64,000 nucleotides of DNA from Actinernus sp. WN-2022 (taxonomy: Eukaryota > Cnidaria > Anthozoa > Actiniaria > Actinernidae): contig JAOWCC010001751.1 in NCBI GenBank assembly GCA_030867875.1, positions 27,086,369-27,150,368 on the forward strand. Direction: 5' to 3'. The notes below the pieces were generated by a model that was given only the letters and a program-made list of their open reading frames with translations, ran no database searches and was not told where the DNA came from. Shown piece after piece: positions 44,523 to 57,186 of the stretch. The first letter of the stretch is position 1. Every line of letters begins with the position of its first letter. Both the position numbers and the translations under genes were made by a program.

Positions 44523-46783
44523 ACGTTGATTGCTTTGTAAGGATATATTCTTCCATTATCAAAGTGCTACATGTTGCTAACACAAAATCGTTCTTTCACA
44601 TAGGCTAGTTTATTCTTCAGAAAATATTGAATATCAAAATTATGCAAATTAGCGGCAGCCATTTTTCGAATGGGTCTATACACATGAATACCTTTACCTT
44701 TATAACATTAAACCATCAACTGTTTACGGGAGCGAAATATTATTTTATATTGCCATCTTCCTATGATAGACCCTTACAAATAAGGAAACAATTAAAAATG
44801 TACCCTCATCAAGTTCAGTTCTAGTTAGTGCGCTCAAAAGAATCAAGAAGTCTACTGAAAACAAATGCTGCTTATACACGCACAATATGTAACCATTTCT
44901 TTTTGTATTTCTCCTTCATTTTGTGCCCTCTGAATATGCATGGATCAATTCAGACAATTTTCATGTATATTGTGTGGATTATGAAAACGAATTACTGAAA
45001 CTGTTTTTTTTTGTTCTGCTGTAACATAATTATCAAAGGTGGGAAATATGACTTGTTAGAACTCTGATAGTCATTTTCAAATACAGAACTGCCACTCTCC
45101 AGAATGTTTGATTAATCGCGCTTCTATGACAAAGAAAACATGACCATGTTTGATACTGTTCCTGGCAAACAGCAAACTGGTACTACAAACTCGTTATGCC
45201 GCTCAACGTATTTGACTTCTTACCGGCTCAGTTAAAAAAATATTAGGAGATACCTGGACAGACTGTAATGATGCATTCAAAGTTCGTTTATTATTATTTG
45301 GCTCAGACAATGCAAAGTTGGAACAACTGAAACATCAGTTATTTACTGCAGTTCAGGTATTTACTACAATTTATTTTAGATTCCATCCGTTTTAACAATC
45401 ATTCAGTCTGTCGTGGTCCTCAGCTTCGCCTTTAGATCGTTGTGCGTATTTTTTTTGTTCGCTTGTTTGTTCTTTTTGTTTGCTTGTTCAATTTGTGTGT
45501 ACTTTGTTTAGTTGTATCCTTTGCAAGCTCTCTTGATGATAACTCTTTTATCAGTGCTCTTAGAGTAAACATAGAGAAGATATATCGTTTAAATAAAATC
45601 ATTTTGTTGACAGCCTGAACGGCATTTATCGGACTTTGTTTGACTTAAGATCAATTTGCTCACTGACGTATATTAATTAGAGATAGATGGGACTAAGTTT
45701 GCCGAACCCTAAAGCGTTTTACCAGCCACAGGGAGCCCATAAAGAGGCACTGTCAAAGGAATCCCAAAATTATCAACTTTCTTATTACGAAAGACAAAAA
45801 TAAGTACGCAGTTTAGCAGAGTATACTTTACAGGGATACTGGAGAACATTTGAGAAAATGTTGATAAAGAATAGCAAAGAAGCGACTGGATGAAGAATAC
45901 TGCTTAAATTAAGAGAGATTTAGAGCAACTTCAAATCACTTCACTGTAACCGAAATCAAGTATTTAGCCTTAGTATTTTGTAATCCATTTTAATCTTGGC
46001 CATCCTCCATCGAAACAGTTTGAAACACACATCAGAACATTCACATAGTATTTCTCTTCTATCTCGGGCTGTTATTTTCGTAGTTCTGTTTTAGAGAAGT
46101 TCGATTGATAGTACCCCTATAAGGGTCGTTATCTCCACTAAAAGTAGATTATGATAAACATGCGTTTGTCAGTTTCTCCAGTTGACTCGCGGTAAAGTGC
46201 GTTATAAAATTAAATGCTACAAACTGACCGCGCAAATTACGTGAGAGACAAACAAAATCTGGTTTGATTTTATGGACATTATTTTTAACGAGTTTCTTGT
46301 ATACAAAAATAAATCGCTGAGTTTATCAAATTAATTGATGTCGCAATGGGATTCAAGAAACCATGATCATCGGTGATACATTCTGGTTACAGGCTATCAT
46401 GCCTGCTAATTGTATTCAAAGTAAGAACGTTTTCCCCAAATCTTGTCACCCTCTCTCACTATTTTTCTAATAACGAGTTAAGAAATCATGGAGCCAAAAG
46501 GTTGTGACATCTTATCAGATTTCGGTAAATATAACTATTTTTATCTAACGATTGCCTTTAGAAACGATAGGGAAGACAAGACAAGTATCATTTTTGAGTG
46601 CACGTGTTCTAAAAATAAATTAAATAAATATTATTTTTGTTATAGCGCTCAGGCTGTGTATTTCAGCATAGCTGGCCGGGTAGGGGCCTGCTTTCAACTC
46701 CACACAGACTCCCCACTACATTCATATATTTTTATACATATACTACTCTCAAGCTCACGTGTTGATTTTTACGGAGGGAGGAA
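44523..46783. other. Unassigned DNA
   Basis: Apart from the weak coding relic at 45215-45396, I see no gene or element here. Confidence 0.4.
45215..45396 (+). pseudogene. Possible retroelement C-terminal relic
   Basis: One plus frame reads LTGSVKKILGDTWTDCNDAF, LLLFGSDN and LFTAVQVF before a stop at about 45396. The LLFG...LFTAVQ(x)F spacing reminds me of the extreme C-terminus of some LINE proteins, but I cannot confirm it. The alternative is a host exon, since CAG|GTATTT at 45357 could be a splice donor. Support is weak. Confidence 0.3.
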
Positions 46784-46915
46784 ACCGGAGAACTCGGAGT
46801 GGCAGGGGAGAGAACAACACAACAAACAAACTCATCTCACATATGGCACCAAGTCTGACTCGAACTCGGGCCGCAGCGGTGAGAGGCGAACGCTAACACA
46901 CTGCGCCACCCTGCC
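46784..46915 (-). mobile_element. tRNA-derived SINE of a second family (minus strand)
   Basis: On the minus strand, GCAGGGTGGCGCAGTGTGTT supplies an A-box-like start and CCCGAGTTCGAGTCAGACTT a B-box, with CGCCTCTCACCGCTGCGG between them resembling a tRNA-Glu anticodon arm. The body contains TGTTGTTCTCTCCCCTGCCA and CTCCGGTTTCCTCCCTCCGT. The head is unlike that of the SINE at 23430 and 36825, so this is a separate family. The plus-strand frame (46488-46925) that overlaps it is not a gene. A C-rich run follows at about 46966-46980. Confidence 0.75.
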
Positions 46916-47377
46916 ATATACCTGATATAATTGTATTTTTTCCCTCATTCCCACGCTCCCTCCCCCCCCCCCTCCCCCCCTCCGTTCTCGTCCCTCTCAA
47001 TTCCTCCGAGATAACAGTTTGAAAAGACTCAGTCTTCTATTAAACGCCAAAGTCATCATTAAAGGATCATCATTCGCCATCCTATAGAATAGCTGTACCA
47101 CATTGTTGAACAACAACTTAATTAGGGTCTTTTAAGCCTGGTCAGTTACACGACAAGCACTGTGAGCACGGCACTCCTAACCTGGGCAAACAGGCGGGCC
47201 GAGACTACCTCAGCACCCCTAAATCTTCGGGCACGCATACCCGGAACATTTCCATTTACACCACAACAATAAGGGTTGCCGTGCCGACACTTTTTGGCAC
47301 ACGTACCTAAAATTAAGGAGTACCGTGCCCAAATGCTAATCCAGGCTAAAATAACCGAGTAAAAGGTGCTGTCTTAA
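46916..47377. other. Unassigned DNA with C-rich tract
   Basis: A C-rich low-complexity stretch (about 46960-46985), then single-copy-looking sequence rich in short GGCAC/GTGCC phrases (47150-47340). No gene seen. Confidence 0.45.
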
Positions 47378-47608
47378 GGCCTGTTTACGCAGGCGTCCCA
47401 CTGCAATTTTTCTCGCCGCAAATTTGAATCAAGTTGCATCAAGTTTCGAACATGCTCGAAACCAGTGCGATTTGGTGGCGACAAAAATTGCATCAAAATC
47501 GCCGCTAGTTTACACACGTGATTTGAAAGTGCAACTTCGCTGGCTAGTACAATTGCAGCGGAAATTGCGACAAAAATCGCAAAAAAAATCGCCTGTGTAA
47601 ACGGGCCT
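47378..47608. mobile_element. 231-bp TTAA-flanked MITE
   Basis: GGCCTGTTTACGCAGGCG at the left matches CGCCTGTGTAAACGGGCC at the right, flanked by TTAA at 47374-47377 and 47609-47612. The interior is rich in AATTGC/GCAATTTTTGTCGC words on both strands, so it is itself partly palindromic. The minus frame 47374-47691 crosses the whole element and is therefore not a gene. Confidence 0.82.
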
Positions 47609-47612
47609 TTAA

Positions 47613-48289
47613 TCTCGAACAGTAGTGGTGTGTGTTGCGCAATGGGTGGACCCCTAATGTAAGTAGGGTCGTGGCCTGAACAAACTAACACTGACCTTGA
47701 AAGAAAGATGTTTCAAACGATCGACAACATAAATAAGATATGTCAAAGGTGAAACTAGAGATCAAATATCATAGTTTGAGCGTAAAACATTAATAGTAAA
47801 AAATAGTAAAACGTTGTACAATTACGTTATTTATTTTTGTTGATTAGACATTAAATACCTATCATAAATGAGAATAAATATAACAGCTACAATGGAAATT
47901 TTGGATAACACAAGCAAGTGTAAGATGAAAGAAGTAAAAGTATAAATAAATACCTTTTTACGTTCTTGCGTGACCCTAAATTCCATGGTTGAATAAGAAT
48001 AATATATAATTGAATAAATACTAATACTGCATAATATTTTTAGATAATATTGTTTTGAAACATCAGTTCATGGAGGTTTAAAAACCTCAGTCCTTGTAAA
48101 TCGTAATCTTCGTTATTAATAACTGAATGTTCAGTATTCACTCAAACGTTTGTAGGTACATCATCGTCCAAAGGTGCGTTGCAATCAATACAGAGTTCGT
48201 GCAATGATTGGATATCTTAGTTTCTGATTCAATTGTAGGAAGTTTCTCCTTCTAGCACCAATCGACCGATCTTTCTTTTTCCACCATAA
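47613..48289. other. Unassigned AT-rich DNA
   Basis: No gene, RNA or repeat recognised. Confidence 0.4.
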
Positions 48290-48669
48290 GGCCATCCCTA
48301 TTTTTTTTTTCGTTTCTCATCGGTGGTGTTTTCAAAAATTGGGTCGGTCGGTCGGGTGAGAAAAAAAAAATTATAATAAAAAATACGCGGAGAGACTGGA
48401 ACTAATAAGGCGCAGTTGCACAGGCGAGGTTACAAACCAACATGGACGACGAAACCATCGATGTCGTCGTCCGTATACGCTACAAACATGGACTTACAAA
48501 TGCACCGCCGAAACTATTGTGTAACCTACCCTCGAACATGAGCTTCCAGGAGCTGCTCTAGGGTTTCTTCACCCCCACCCCTCCCCCCAATTTTTTTTTT
48601 ATTTCTACAAAAAGCCACAAAAATGGGTCGGTCGGACGATGAGAAACGGAAAATAAAAAAGGGATGGCC
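48290..48669. mobile_element. 380-bp MITE with TAA target duplication
   Basis: The left end GGCCATCCCTATTTTTTTTT and CGTTTCTCATCG pair with the right end CGATGAGAAACGGAAAATAA and AAAAGGGATGGCC. TAA flanks both sides (48287-48289 and 48670-48672). A 3-bp T-A-A duplication with GGCC... ends fits PIF/Harbinger-type MITEs (inference). Near the ends, GGGTCGGTCGG is repeated as a direct repeat on one strand (about 48343-48356 and 48623-48634). No coding capacity. Confidence 0.82.
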
Positions 48670-48672
48670 TAA

Positions 48673-49642
48673 GAGTAATAAAACTGATAAAAGTTGTAAA
48701 ACACGCAGGCATTTAAAACAATGTCCATTGACGAGCTAGTCATAACCACATACTATACACCTGTTTATAATTCTACATACTCTCTGTTCTCATGGGAATA
48801 ACTTTTTCGTTACTATATGACTAAGTGGATTGCTACAATTATCAATATTGGAAGTGCTTCAAAATGGAGGTTATTAAGATCTTCTCAGGCTCCATCCATT
48901 AGTACCTCTTTTACTTTCTAAACACAGTGTATTAAGAATGAGTGCTCTACTCGACATGATTAAGCCGGGTTCGGTTTAACGGGTTTTTTAAAACTGAAGG
49001 AATTTGAAATTTATTGGGTGTATGATTGGGTTTTGAAATATTAGAAAAATTGCAATTAAAATCGGGAGTAGTGAACATTCATTTGTCTTGTCTAGCGAAG
49101 TATACTTTTTCAGAACTAGTAAATGGAAAGTAATGAATATTAAAAATAATTCAAATGGTAAAATGTTAGTCAGTGTACTGAATGATGAATATGGAAAGAG
49201 ACCCTTGGGCAAAATACATATTTGTAGGATCAATATTCCACTTCAATCTTCGAGGCATACATAATGGATATGAATGTAGTACACCACGTTATATGCTGGT
49301 CTGAAGAAAACTGGTCTATTGTAGGGGAAGAAAAACTTTACACAGAGTATCCTTAGTATCTCTACCTGGTGGAGTAAAAGTTAGGAACCTCGCTATACTT
49401 CTCACAGGTCAGCAGGTGCATTCGCCTGCGTATTAAAAGAGGAAGTATTTCCCGAAACTTGATGAACAACCTTAAGTTTGCGGATTGTGTTTATGTAGAA
49501 GAAGTCCAAGTCCTAGCCTGAGCTAACAAGTACCCTCTCAACGGTCGTCCAGGAAAACTGAAACGATATCTAATGTTTCAGTTAAAATGTCTCTTTCTAT
49601 AGAATTAATATATAAAAATACATCATGGATGGTTCCTATTAA
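48673..49642. other. Unassigned DNA
   Basis: AT-rich, with an open frame on the minus strand (48988-49233) that is hydrophobic but has no recognised motif. No gene is called. Confidence 0.4.
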
Positions 49643-50726
49643 AGACCCTGTGTCCGAGCCCATGGTGCTTTGCGCCAATGTTATGATTAGTTTGTTTATC
49701 AACGGCCGCATATATTAAAGGCCAGCTTTTAGGCAAACTAAAATGCTCTCGATTGTTTATAAGTTTCATAAAAGAAGTACACATACACTTTGGATAACGA
49801 ATTTCATAATTTCTACCGGATTAAAAACCCAATCGAGCCCACGAATTTCCCCCGGATGCTTCGAATATGATTTTAACAGTACTTGGCAGGAAGCCAGTAT
49901 TGTTCTGTCTTTAGATTCTAATTCGGTTTACGAGTGCGACTTTTCACAACTATACAAGCAAACACATAGTATTTGAAGATCTCTACTTTCCTTGCTAATG
50001 ATATATTTTGAGTGCAAAATGAAATGTCGTACTCGCACTCGAGTCAAACTCACAGCGAAGTAACAGCTGAACTAGGCAGATTGGAGTTTGACCCGCGATC
50101 GTAGTTTTGGTAGCAAGACTTTCTGGACGTACTGTAGGATGAAAAAAAAGGTAAAGGACATTGCTTTCTCTGCTAATAAAAATGCAAAACATATACAGTT
50201 ACAGATAAGTCGTAACACCTCAGTGGAGCTTAGCCGTGCGAAATTATAATTACGAATGATCTTGATGCCAGAAGTGGTTGCTTTGTGCTTTGTATTTCCA
50301 ACGAAGCCTGCCGGTCCCTAAGTGCAGCAAATCCCCGGGAAACTCACGTAGTAGTCCTTTTGAACCACGAGTGTTCTCTTGTAGACCTAGAGAAAGTAAA
50401 ATTTGGACTGCTGAAGGATTATTTGTCGAGTCGCTTTGCCTCGCTGTCTCGGTCCTTTCTCCGGCATTCCTCTACTCGCCACTCTAGACCGGGATTCGAA
50501 GAAATATTCGAACTAAATTTCTTTAAAAAAGTATATATACAAAATTTAAGATAAAAGAAAGTCAGTTAAGCATATATACCTATGAATAATTACACGATGG
50601 CCCAAACTAGGGATGGATTTCGAAAGATTCGAGAGTCATATAACAACAACGACGATCTTTCCAACTTTCGTAGCCTACGAAAATGATTTGCGCGCGCAAA
50701 GCACCATGGGCTCGGACACAGGGTCT
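49643..50726. mobile_element. 1.08-kb TTAA-flanked element
   Basis: The left TIR AGACCCTGTGTCCGAGCCCA (continuing TGGTGCTTTGCGC) is perfectly complemented near 50693-50726, ending TGGGCTCGGACACAGGGTCT. TTAA lies outside each end (49639-49642 and 50727-50730). TIRs are about 33 bp. The interior has several short overlapping frames (for example 49743-49976 and 50285-50554) but nothing resembling a transposase. Non-autonomous, piggyBac- or Kolobok-like by target site. Confidence 0.82.
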
Positions 50727-50730
50727 TTAA

Positions 50731-52883
50731 AACGCATGGTTCATTTCCTGGCTTTGTACACGTGTTACAGTGTAGTTCTGATCGCCGGAAGCATGCAGCT
50801 GAAGCTTCATAGGATAATATATTAATTATTATTATTCCGACTCCATATTGAGTATACTTAAAACAACTATTTTTTAGGTTTGGAGAGTGAAAAAAGCATT
50901 AACCAAGGAGCTAGGGTGGTTACAAGACCACGCTTTAGGGATACCTTTTTCGCCTTAAATTCTTTCTTTGTCGCGCTCCATTTTTAGCAGTTAGGATTTC
51001 ACGAGTGACGCTGCGCGTGGTTCTAGTGGTACACATGCACTGCAGATATCGATATATAAATGAGGTTTAATACAGCTAACACAGAGCCAAGTTACCTGAT
51101 TTTCCAATGATTCGGCTGTACTACAAGCACATAAAACACATGAGCACTTCTATGTTCCCCTTTTAATTTGGACGACATCAATCGCAGAAGCTTCAGTCAA
51201 GTCTGATTGATCACATTAGCTTACTCGCTGTGGGTGGCTATTAACATAATAGTCAGGAAATTTTCGCAGCGAAATCATAATTGGCTTACCCAGTTGTACA
51301 TCAGTCTTCAGCGTCTGTCTGATAACGAGAGTTATCTAGTACCGCTAAGTGACCATAGACAGTACAGTACGATTTTTTCATTTTCCTGTTAGTCAGTTCA
51401 TTATTAATCTATTTGCTTTAAAAACAGGGAAACAACTGTTAAAGATTGAGGTCTTACTTGATTCTATGAAAGTCCATAATCTTTCAGATGAATCTTATGA
51501 AACAAAAAAAAACGGGAAAACACATTTTGGGGGATTCTTAATTCGGCCTTAAAACGAAGAAATCGTAGCGGTTCTAGCCGAGACATTTTGAGGAAGTCTG
51601 TTGAATTCACTTAAAACCTAGAGCCTTTGACATTAAATACAATTTTTTGACGTTAAGACTACTGTACTAGCTGTGCTACAATAACTATCGACTCATCTTC
51701 CATAATTTCATGCTGCTTCTATTGTACTTTTATTATATGTGCTTATGCTCAAGTCGAAATCTCAGTCACCGCAAAAGGTTTCACATTTATAACTCTCTCA
51801 AAGCCCTCAAAGTGCTCTTATATAAAATAACAGCTCTAATTCAATGCCTATGGTCTTTTCACTTGAAGGCTTTTAAGCATTTAAAAAATATTAACCATAC
51901 GTGTGTGTGAGTTTAATAAATAGGTAATTAGTAGAGACCCTTTAAAACGTGTTTCAGTGACTTTAAAACATAAACTTAAATCTTATAGAGAGAGTGGTTT
52001 CTCAGCGCATCGCTGCGACGCGATGTAACCACTGAAGTATTTATGCATTTGTATCTTTACCTCTTGATTACTATATAAGGATCAGATCTGCATGTGAATT
52101 TAAGAAATAAAAACATAGAATATCAAAGGCTTTTATAGCTTCAAACACATTGAAGACCCATCTTTCACAACGAGCCTTCACTCTCATCACGCATGCGTAA
52201 TGCAGTGGCTGATCGTTCACTCAAAATAAAATCTAACGTAACTACTTACACGCGTTCCATATGAGGATGAAATAAAAGAAGGAATATTCTGTATCTTTAA
52301 GAGGTTTCTTGTAAACTATCGACCCTCAATGATTACTTTTGTGAGTCTGCACATGCATGCGGTAATATAGATTTTCACCCATCGCCGCGAGGGCGTGCTG
52401 TACTCTGGGAATCGTCAGTCTGTGCGAATCAGAGACAGCTGTTGAGGAACTAAAAGCTTGTACGTTTTATAAACGATTAAGGTTCTGTTAATTGCGGTTA
52501 GGGTCATTAGGAAAAACTGGGTTGGTTTGTAATTATTTCAGTAATGCCTGAATCTGTTTGCATTGTTCTTACAGGCCCTGTTCAGTGACTTCTAGCAAAA
52601 CTCTTGCGCATGCGTGAACTTCACCCGGGAAATCACGCTCGCGCGCGTCATTTTGGTTGAAATTTTCCTCGAAATTACATTGATTTTTACGTATTTTCTT
52701 TTTTTTCCTAATTGCTCATGGGGATTAACATACATATTAAATAAATAGTGTTTTTTTTCATACCTCTAGTACTTTCATGTGTTTGTCAGTCGATTAGTTT
52801 CTATGCACGTATAAGATGCTCTCGATCTCAGACTCGTTATATATTTTCAATAGCAGCACTTACATTTGTATTTTAACATTTCA
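50731..52883. other. Unassigned DNA
   Basis: No supported gene. A small hairpin-like segment lies near 51989-52025 (GTGGTTTCTC...GCGATGTAACCAC with GCGCATCGC/GCGACGCGATG inside). Frames at 51207-51552 and 51710-51910 have no recognised motif. Confidence 0.4.
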
Positions 52884-53025
52884 GATTATAATATAGATAC
52901 GATAGTACGCGCGCTCTAATTGGCTAAAAAGCCATGTTTTATCAGAGTATATAACATGGTTTGCTGTGTTTTATTGTTTTCAACTGGCGGTTTCCTTTCA
53001 TCGCGCGTGTAAATCTATATTATAA
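52884..53025. mobile_element. ~140-bp MITE with TTATAATATAGAT ends
   Basis: TTATAATATAGAT and ACGCGCG at the left are mirrored by CGCGCGT and ATCTATATTATAA at the right. The interior has CATGTTTTATCAGAGTATAT followed by AACATGG, a further internal palindrome. It lies next to another fold-back element starting at 53031, which shares CATGTTTTAT, so the two may be related. Confidence 0.7.
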
Positions 53026-53030
53026 AACAG

Positions 53031-53213
53031 ATAAAGAAGCCTTAAATCCATGTTTTATACTATCATAAAACACTCTGATCATTTGAAAACACTCGAAAAA
53101 TGTTGAAAGCACGCGCCTTCGACTTGTGCTTTAACATTTCTCTCATGTTCTCAAATTCCCATCGTGTTTTATGTATATATATATAGTATAAAACATGGCT
53201 AAGGCTTCTTTAT
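53031..53213. mobile_element. 183-bp fold-back MITE
   Basis: ATAAAGAAGCCTTA and CCATGTTTTATACTAT on the left are complemented by ATAGTATAAAACATGG and CTAAGGCTTCTTTAT on the right. Inside, ATAAAACAC pairs with GTGTTTTAT. A (TA)n run lies near 53173-53187 in the right arm only, so it expanded after the arms separated. No coding. Confidence 0.8.
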
Positions 53214-54905
53214 TTGTTAATTAACGTCCAGTTTTGTTTTATAAATTTTTAATGCCAAATAACCACACCGCGAACCTTCTGAATTTAGTTTCTATCGTAT
53301 TTTGTATCCATAACACTCAACATATTAAAGGGGCATTCACTGTCAATCAAATGTAACCTTCAAGTTTCTTTAAAATGAAAGGATTCTGGTAGGATTCTAT
53401 TGACTCTGTTGATAAACAAAATAAAATCTCCCGGAAAAACGGCATCCTTTGTTGTTTTAAATGAATGAAGTAAAGAAGTGAAAAATGATAATATTGCCTT
53501 ATTAGTTTTTTAAATAGCCTATAAGTGCTTTCTTGAAGTTGCTGTTTGTATAACTTGGGCAACAACTATATCAATTTTACCTACATGTATGATGCAATAT
53601 TTTCCCTTTTCTAAAACAATATAGCCCTACGGATACCGCTCTTGCCAAAAGATGCCCTTTAAATTGCAAAGCAGCGAAGCTGCATGTAGAAAGGTCGGCC
53701 TACAGCGCAGTTTCACTCAAAACAAAAAGAATGTCGAACAATCATTATGGGTAGTTTATTGAATGGTCAATCAAAATGACTTGCCAGGCCGGCAGACAAA
53801 GTTCTCTGTTAGAAAGTCTGAGGACGAAACAGCGGTGGGTAAGGAAGACAGGCCATGGACCCTTCTCTCTCCTTAAATCTTTAATAATATTTGTGCCCAG
53901 GCACTGATCCCCCGCAAGCTGATCGAAACATTGAGTTCGGCTTTACAAATGGGTTGTACACAACTAATTAAAGTAACGTAGAACAGAGGCGTGACCCAAG
54001 TGGGATGTTACTTCTCACTTTGTTACTTATTAATATTAGAGCGTATTTCGTATTGAGTGGGAAAGTTATAGCAATGACTTACGGAACGCTTCCCGTAGGG
54101 CATGTCGTGACTTTGACATTTTGTCCTTCTGATCCAATCACATTACAGCGTAGAGTTACGAAAAAGTAAGTTACAGTGCGGTTACAGTACAGCTACAGTC
54201 TACCACTCGCTGTGGTAATTATTTAATAAGTAATTTGATCATCAAATTTACGAAATATGGTAGCCTCCACCGCGGCAGGCATCGATCCGAGTTCGAAAAC
54301 AAGAGGCCTGCGGAGGAGGCTAGAAATACAGGTGGTATTCTGCCTGTGGTGCAGGTCAAAACACATGCCCCAGATAGGGACCCATTTTTTTTTTCACCAG
54401 ACAGTGGTCAGCGCCGGGTACCGCCCCCATTCCCCATCTATTTCCATTCTGGGGGAGGGGGGTCTAGGGACAATTTTAATACAGCAAATGAAATGATAGC
54501 GTAAGACAAAACATGCAGTGCATTTGTTTCTAGATTATGCCATTTAGTTTCGGCCTCTTTTTATATTTTTTTTATATAGAGTTTTTCTCCAGTTTTTCTG
54601 CCTGACAGCAGCCATACCAGCCGACTGCTGTTGATTTTCTTTTTCTTCTTTTGTCCCCTTTTTTCACGTGCACTTGACAGTGATAGTCAAAGAGAAGCAC
54701 AATATATTTGTACAGGTTTTAAGCTACTACTCCGCTGTTTAACCAAGCCGATCAGTAATACTCTGTCGTTTCTTAACATAAATCTGGCCTGTCAGATCAA
54801 CGTAACTGTCGTAAGGCAGTTGGTCTCTTGGATCTTAGACCAATTTTTTAAGTCAATACATCCATAAAACAACAGTGAGATTAAATCTTCGTTCCATTAG
54901 ATTCG
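53214..54905. other. Unassigned DNA
   Basis: No supported gene. Two plus frames overlap at 54235-54504, and neither has a motif. Both cross G- and T-homopolymer stretches. Confidence 0.4.
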
Positions 54906-55218
54906 CCACAGGCAGCCCAATATATGGGTTTGTGCATGAAAATAGAAGATAAGTATGGTTTTTATAAATCCTTTCAAATCGCCGTACAATGTATAAATAA
55001 ACATACCATACCTCTAAGAAGAGGTGGTGAGCCGAGGTGGAAGAAAAACTCCCCAAAACAGCCTAAAATGGTTTCAAGACAAGAAAAACCACAAAGAAAA
55101 CAACATGGAAGCGAAAAGGTATGTTTATTTATACATTGTACGGCAATTTGAAAGGATTTATAAAAACCCATACATATCTTCAGTATCATGCACAAACCCA
55201 TAGATTGGGCGGCCTGTG
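54906..55218. mobile_element. 313-bp palindromic element with ~105-bp arms
   Basis: The left arm (54906-55013) and right arm (55119-55218) are reverse complements with a few mismatches. They share CACAGGC(A/C)GCCCAAT, GGGTTTGTGCATGA, TTTATAAATCCTTTCAAAT and CCGTACAATGTATAAATAAA. The ~105-bp spacer is A-rich (AAACTCCCCAAAACAGCC region). Because the arms are palindromic, similar peptides appear on both strands (frames at 54924-55151 plus and 54974-55228 minus), which shows those frames are not genes. Confidence 0.88.
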
Positions 55219-57186
55219 GTTTCGCCATCTGCTAATTTAGTTCTCATTTCCCAGTGAGGTTTACAGATGTTTGTTCTTTTTTCATTAACGTTGATTTCCT
55301 GCAGTGGTCGGCTCGTTTGCCCTCCCTTCTATCGGCCCCCCATCTTCCATCACCCATTTGCTTTAGTATAAAGGTTTGAAGTCTCAGCACGTGCATATTA
55401 GTCACACTTAGTGCTCACAGCCTTTTAGCATGCACAGTACATGCGTATTACTAACTGAAATCAAAAATACACGCCAGCTAATCCAACTCAATGAGCACGA
55501 ACTTATACAAGCACCTTGGTTATGTAGCCGCGTAGTGGTCAGTGAGATATCTGTTAATAAACAGCATGGAAAACCGAAAAACAGAAATATACTGTATAAA
55601 ATATCGTGTGTACATATTTCTACCACGAGATCAAAGTCTTAAAGGCATACTAACTGCCGTGAGAACATCACAATAATGAGGATATGTAAGAAGCTGGTCG
55701 TATTTTCTAATTCATTAGGTGAGTCTAGCGGAGCCTGTGCAAAGAGGCTATTAATGAGTCCTTTATCTATCGGTCATATCTTTGACAGACTGTATTTATG
55801 ATTAAAATTCTACAATAAAAACAACGTAAAAAGCCTTCAGTTGAATCAACACAGAGGGATCCAAACTAATAATATCGACGCAGACTGTACTGTCCGATTG
55901 TTTTCTGCCGAAGACTATAATAGCCAGCTAGATTTAACTATAATCATTTATGTCATTGAACTTTCCGACTGGCCCGGCCTCTGTCGTTCAAATCACTCCT
56001 CTGTATTGTGGCGTCTGCTGTCCACATCCTGCACTGCATACTTAGGCCCTTGCCATGCTTACTTTACAAAACAAATACAACAAATAATGGATCTTTTGAA
56101 CTCATAAATTTGCTGCACGCAAGTGATTAAAAATATTTCTCCTAGCGCTCATAAAGTGTGGAAATTTAAGTTAAGGCTTTTGACGGTATAAATTCAAAAT
56201 AGAAAATCAATTGAGGTCTTAGTCGATTTCTGTGGTATTAACAATTATTGGCCTTCCAGTTTGGGGAACATGCAAGCAAACTGAAATCTCGTTACATTTG
56301 GTGCGATATGCTTCTGACATTAGCCGATGAGCATCTCATTTTCTTCGGATCAAAACCACGAAAATATATTCCTATAAGTTGCTGTGTTTTTCATTTAACT
56401 TTATAAATTCTACAACTAATATTATATTACAAGCTAATATGGCTAAGACACTATGAAATTTAGAAAACTCACCAACAAGATTTCGTCGCACTCAGCTTAC
56501 CATTGGTGTACCGTAATCTGCAACTCAAAAAGAAAATTCAGTGGGCATAAAAAACGGTGAAAATTTCAATACAAAAGCAGTACGGCAAAGTTTCTGAAAA
56601 GCAATATAATCGCACCGTTTCAGTAGATATTCTTTCCTTTCAGTTTCTCTAAGTGACGCGGATTGTTGGGCTGCTTTGCGTGATGCTTTGTTTTCCGAGC
56701 GCGAGAGCGAATAATCCTGCATCTTTTCAGTTAAAGTGTTTGGTCACTTAGTTCTGTCAGATGGTTGCCATGGGAACCATGAGACACGCCTATGTGTAAA
56801 CTCGCACTAAAATACAAATATTTATATGAATCACCTCAACTATTTTTTCACGCTTGAACTTGAACTTTTTGTGAATCAATGGCTAACTGTATTTTGTGGA
56901 AACCTTGGGGTTTTCCTTTTTAATTGAATTATGCATTATGTGATTGCATTTTTCGTCGAATTTTCTCATGCTATATATTTGCAAAGTCGCTGGCACACCG
57001 ACAGCGTTTTATTTGGCTCGAAAAGGAATCATGTCATTGGGATACTCATTCCACTTAAAGTTACATGGACAAGTCAGTCTTGTAATTAATATGAGTGTCT
57101 CTACAAGTCTTGTTCCGAACGACAAACCTTTGGTCAGAGGTTCCACCATAATTAATAACTAGCTAGCAACGACGGAAGATGCTTAA
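55219..57186. other. Unassigned DNA
   Basis: No supported gene or element. Open frames at 55430-55642 and 55841-56107 have no known motif. An 88-codon frame could be an exon, but nothing supports it. Confidence 0.4.

Noticed and set aside
46488..46925. 145-codon gene
   Set aside because: Its 3' half is the antisense of a SINE and the 5' half has no motif.
47374..47691. 105-codon minus-strand gene
   Set aside because: It spans a complete TTAA-flanked MITE from end to end.
54924..55228. Two genes encoding similar peptides on opposite strands
   Set aside because: The similarity comes from the palindromic arms of one fold-back element.
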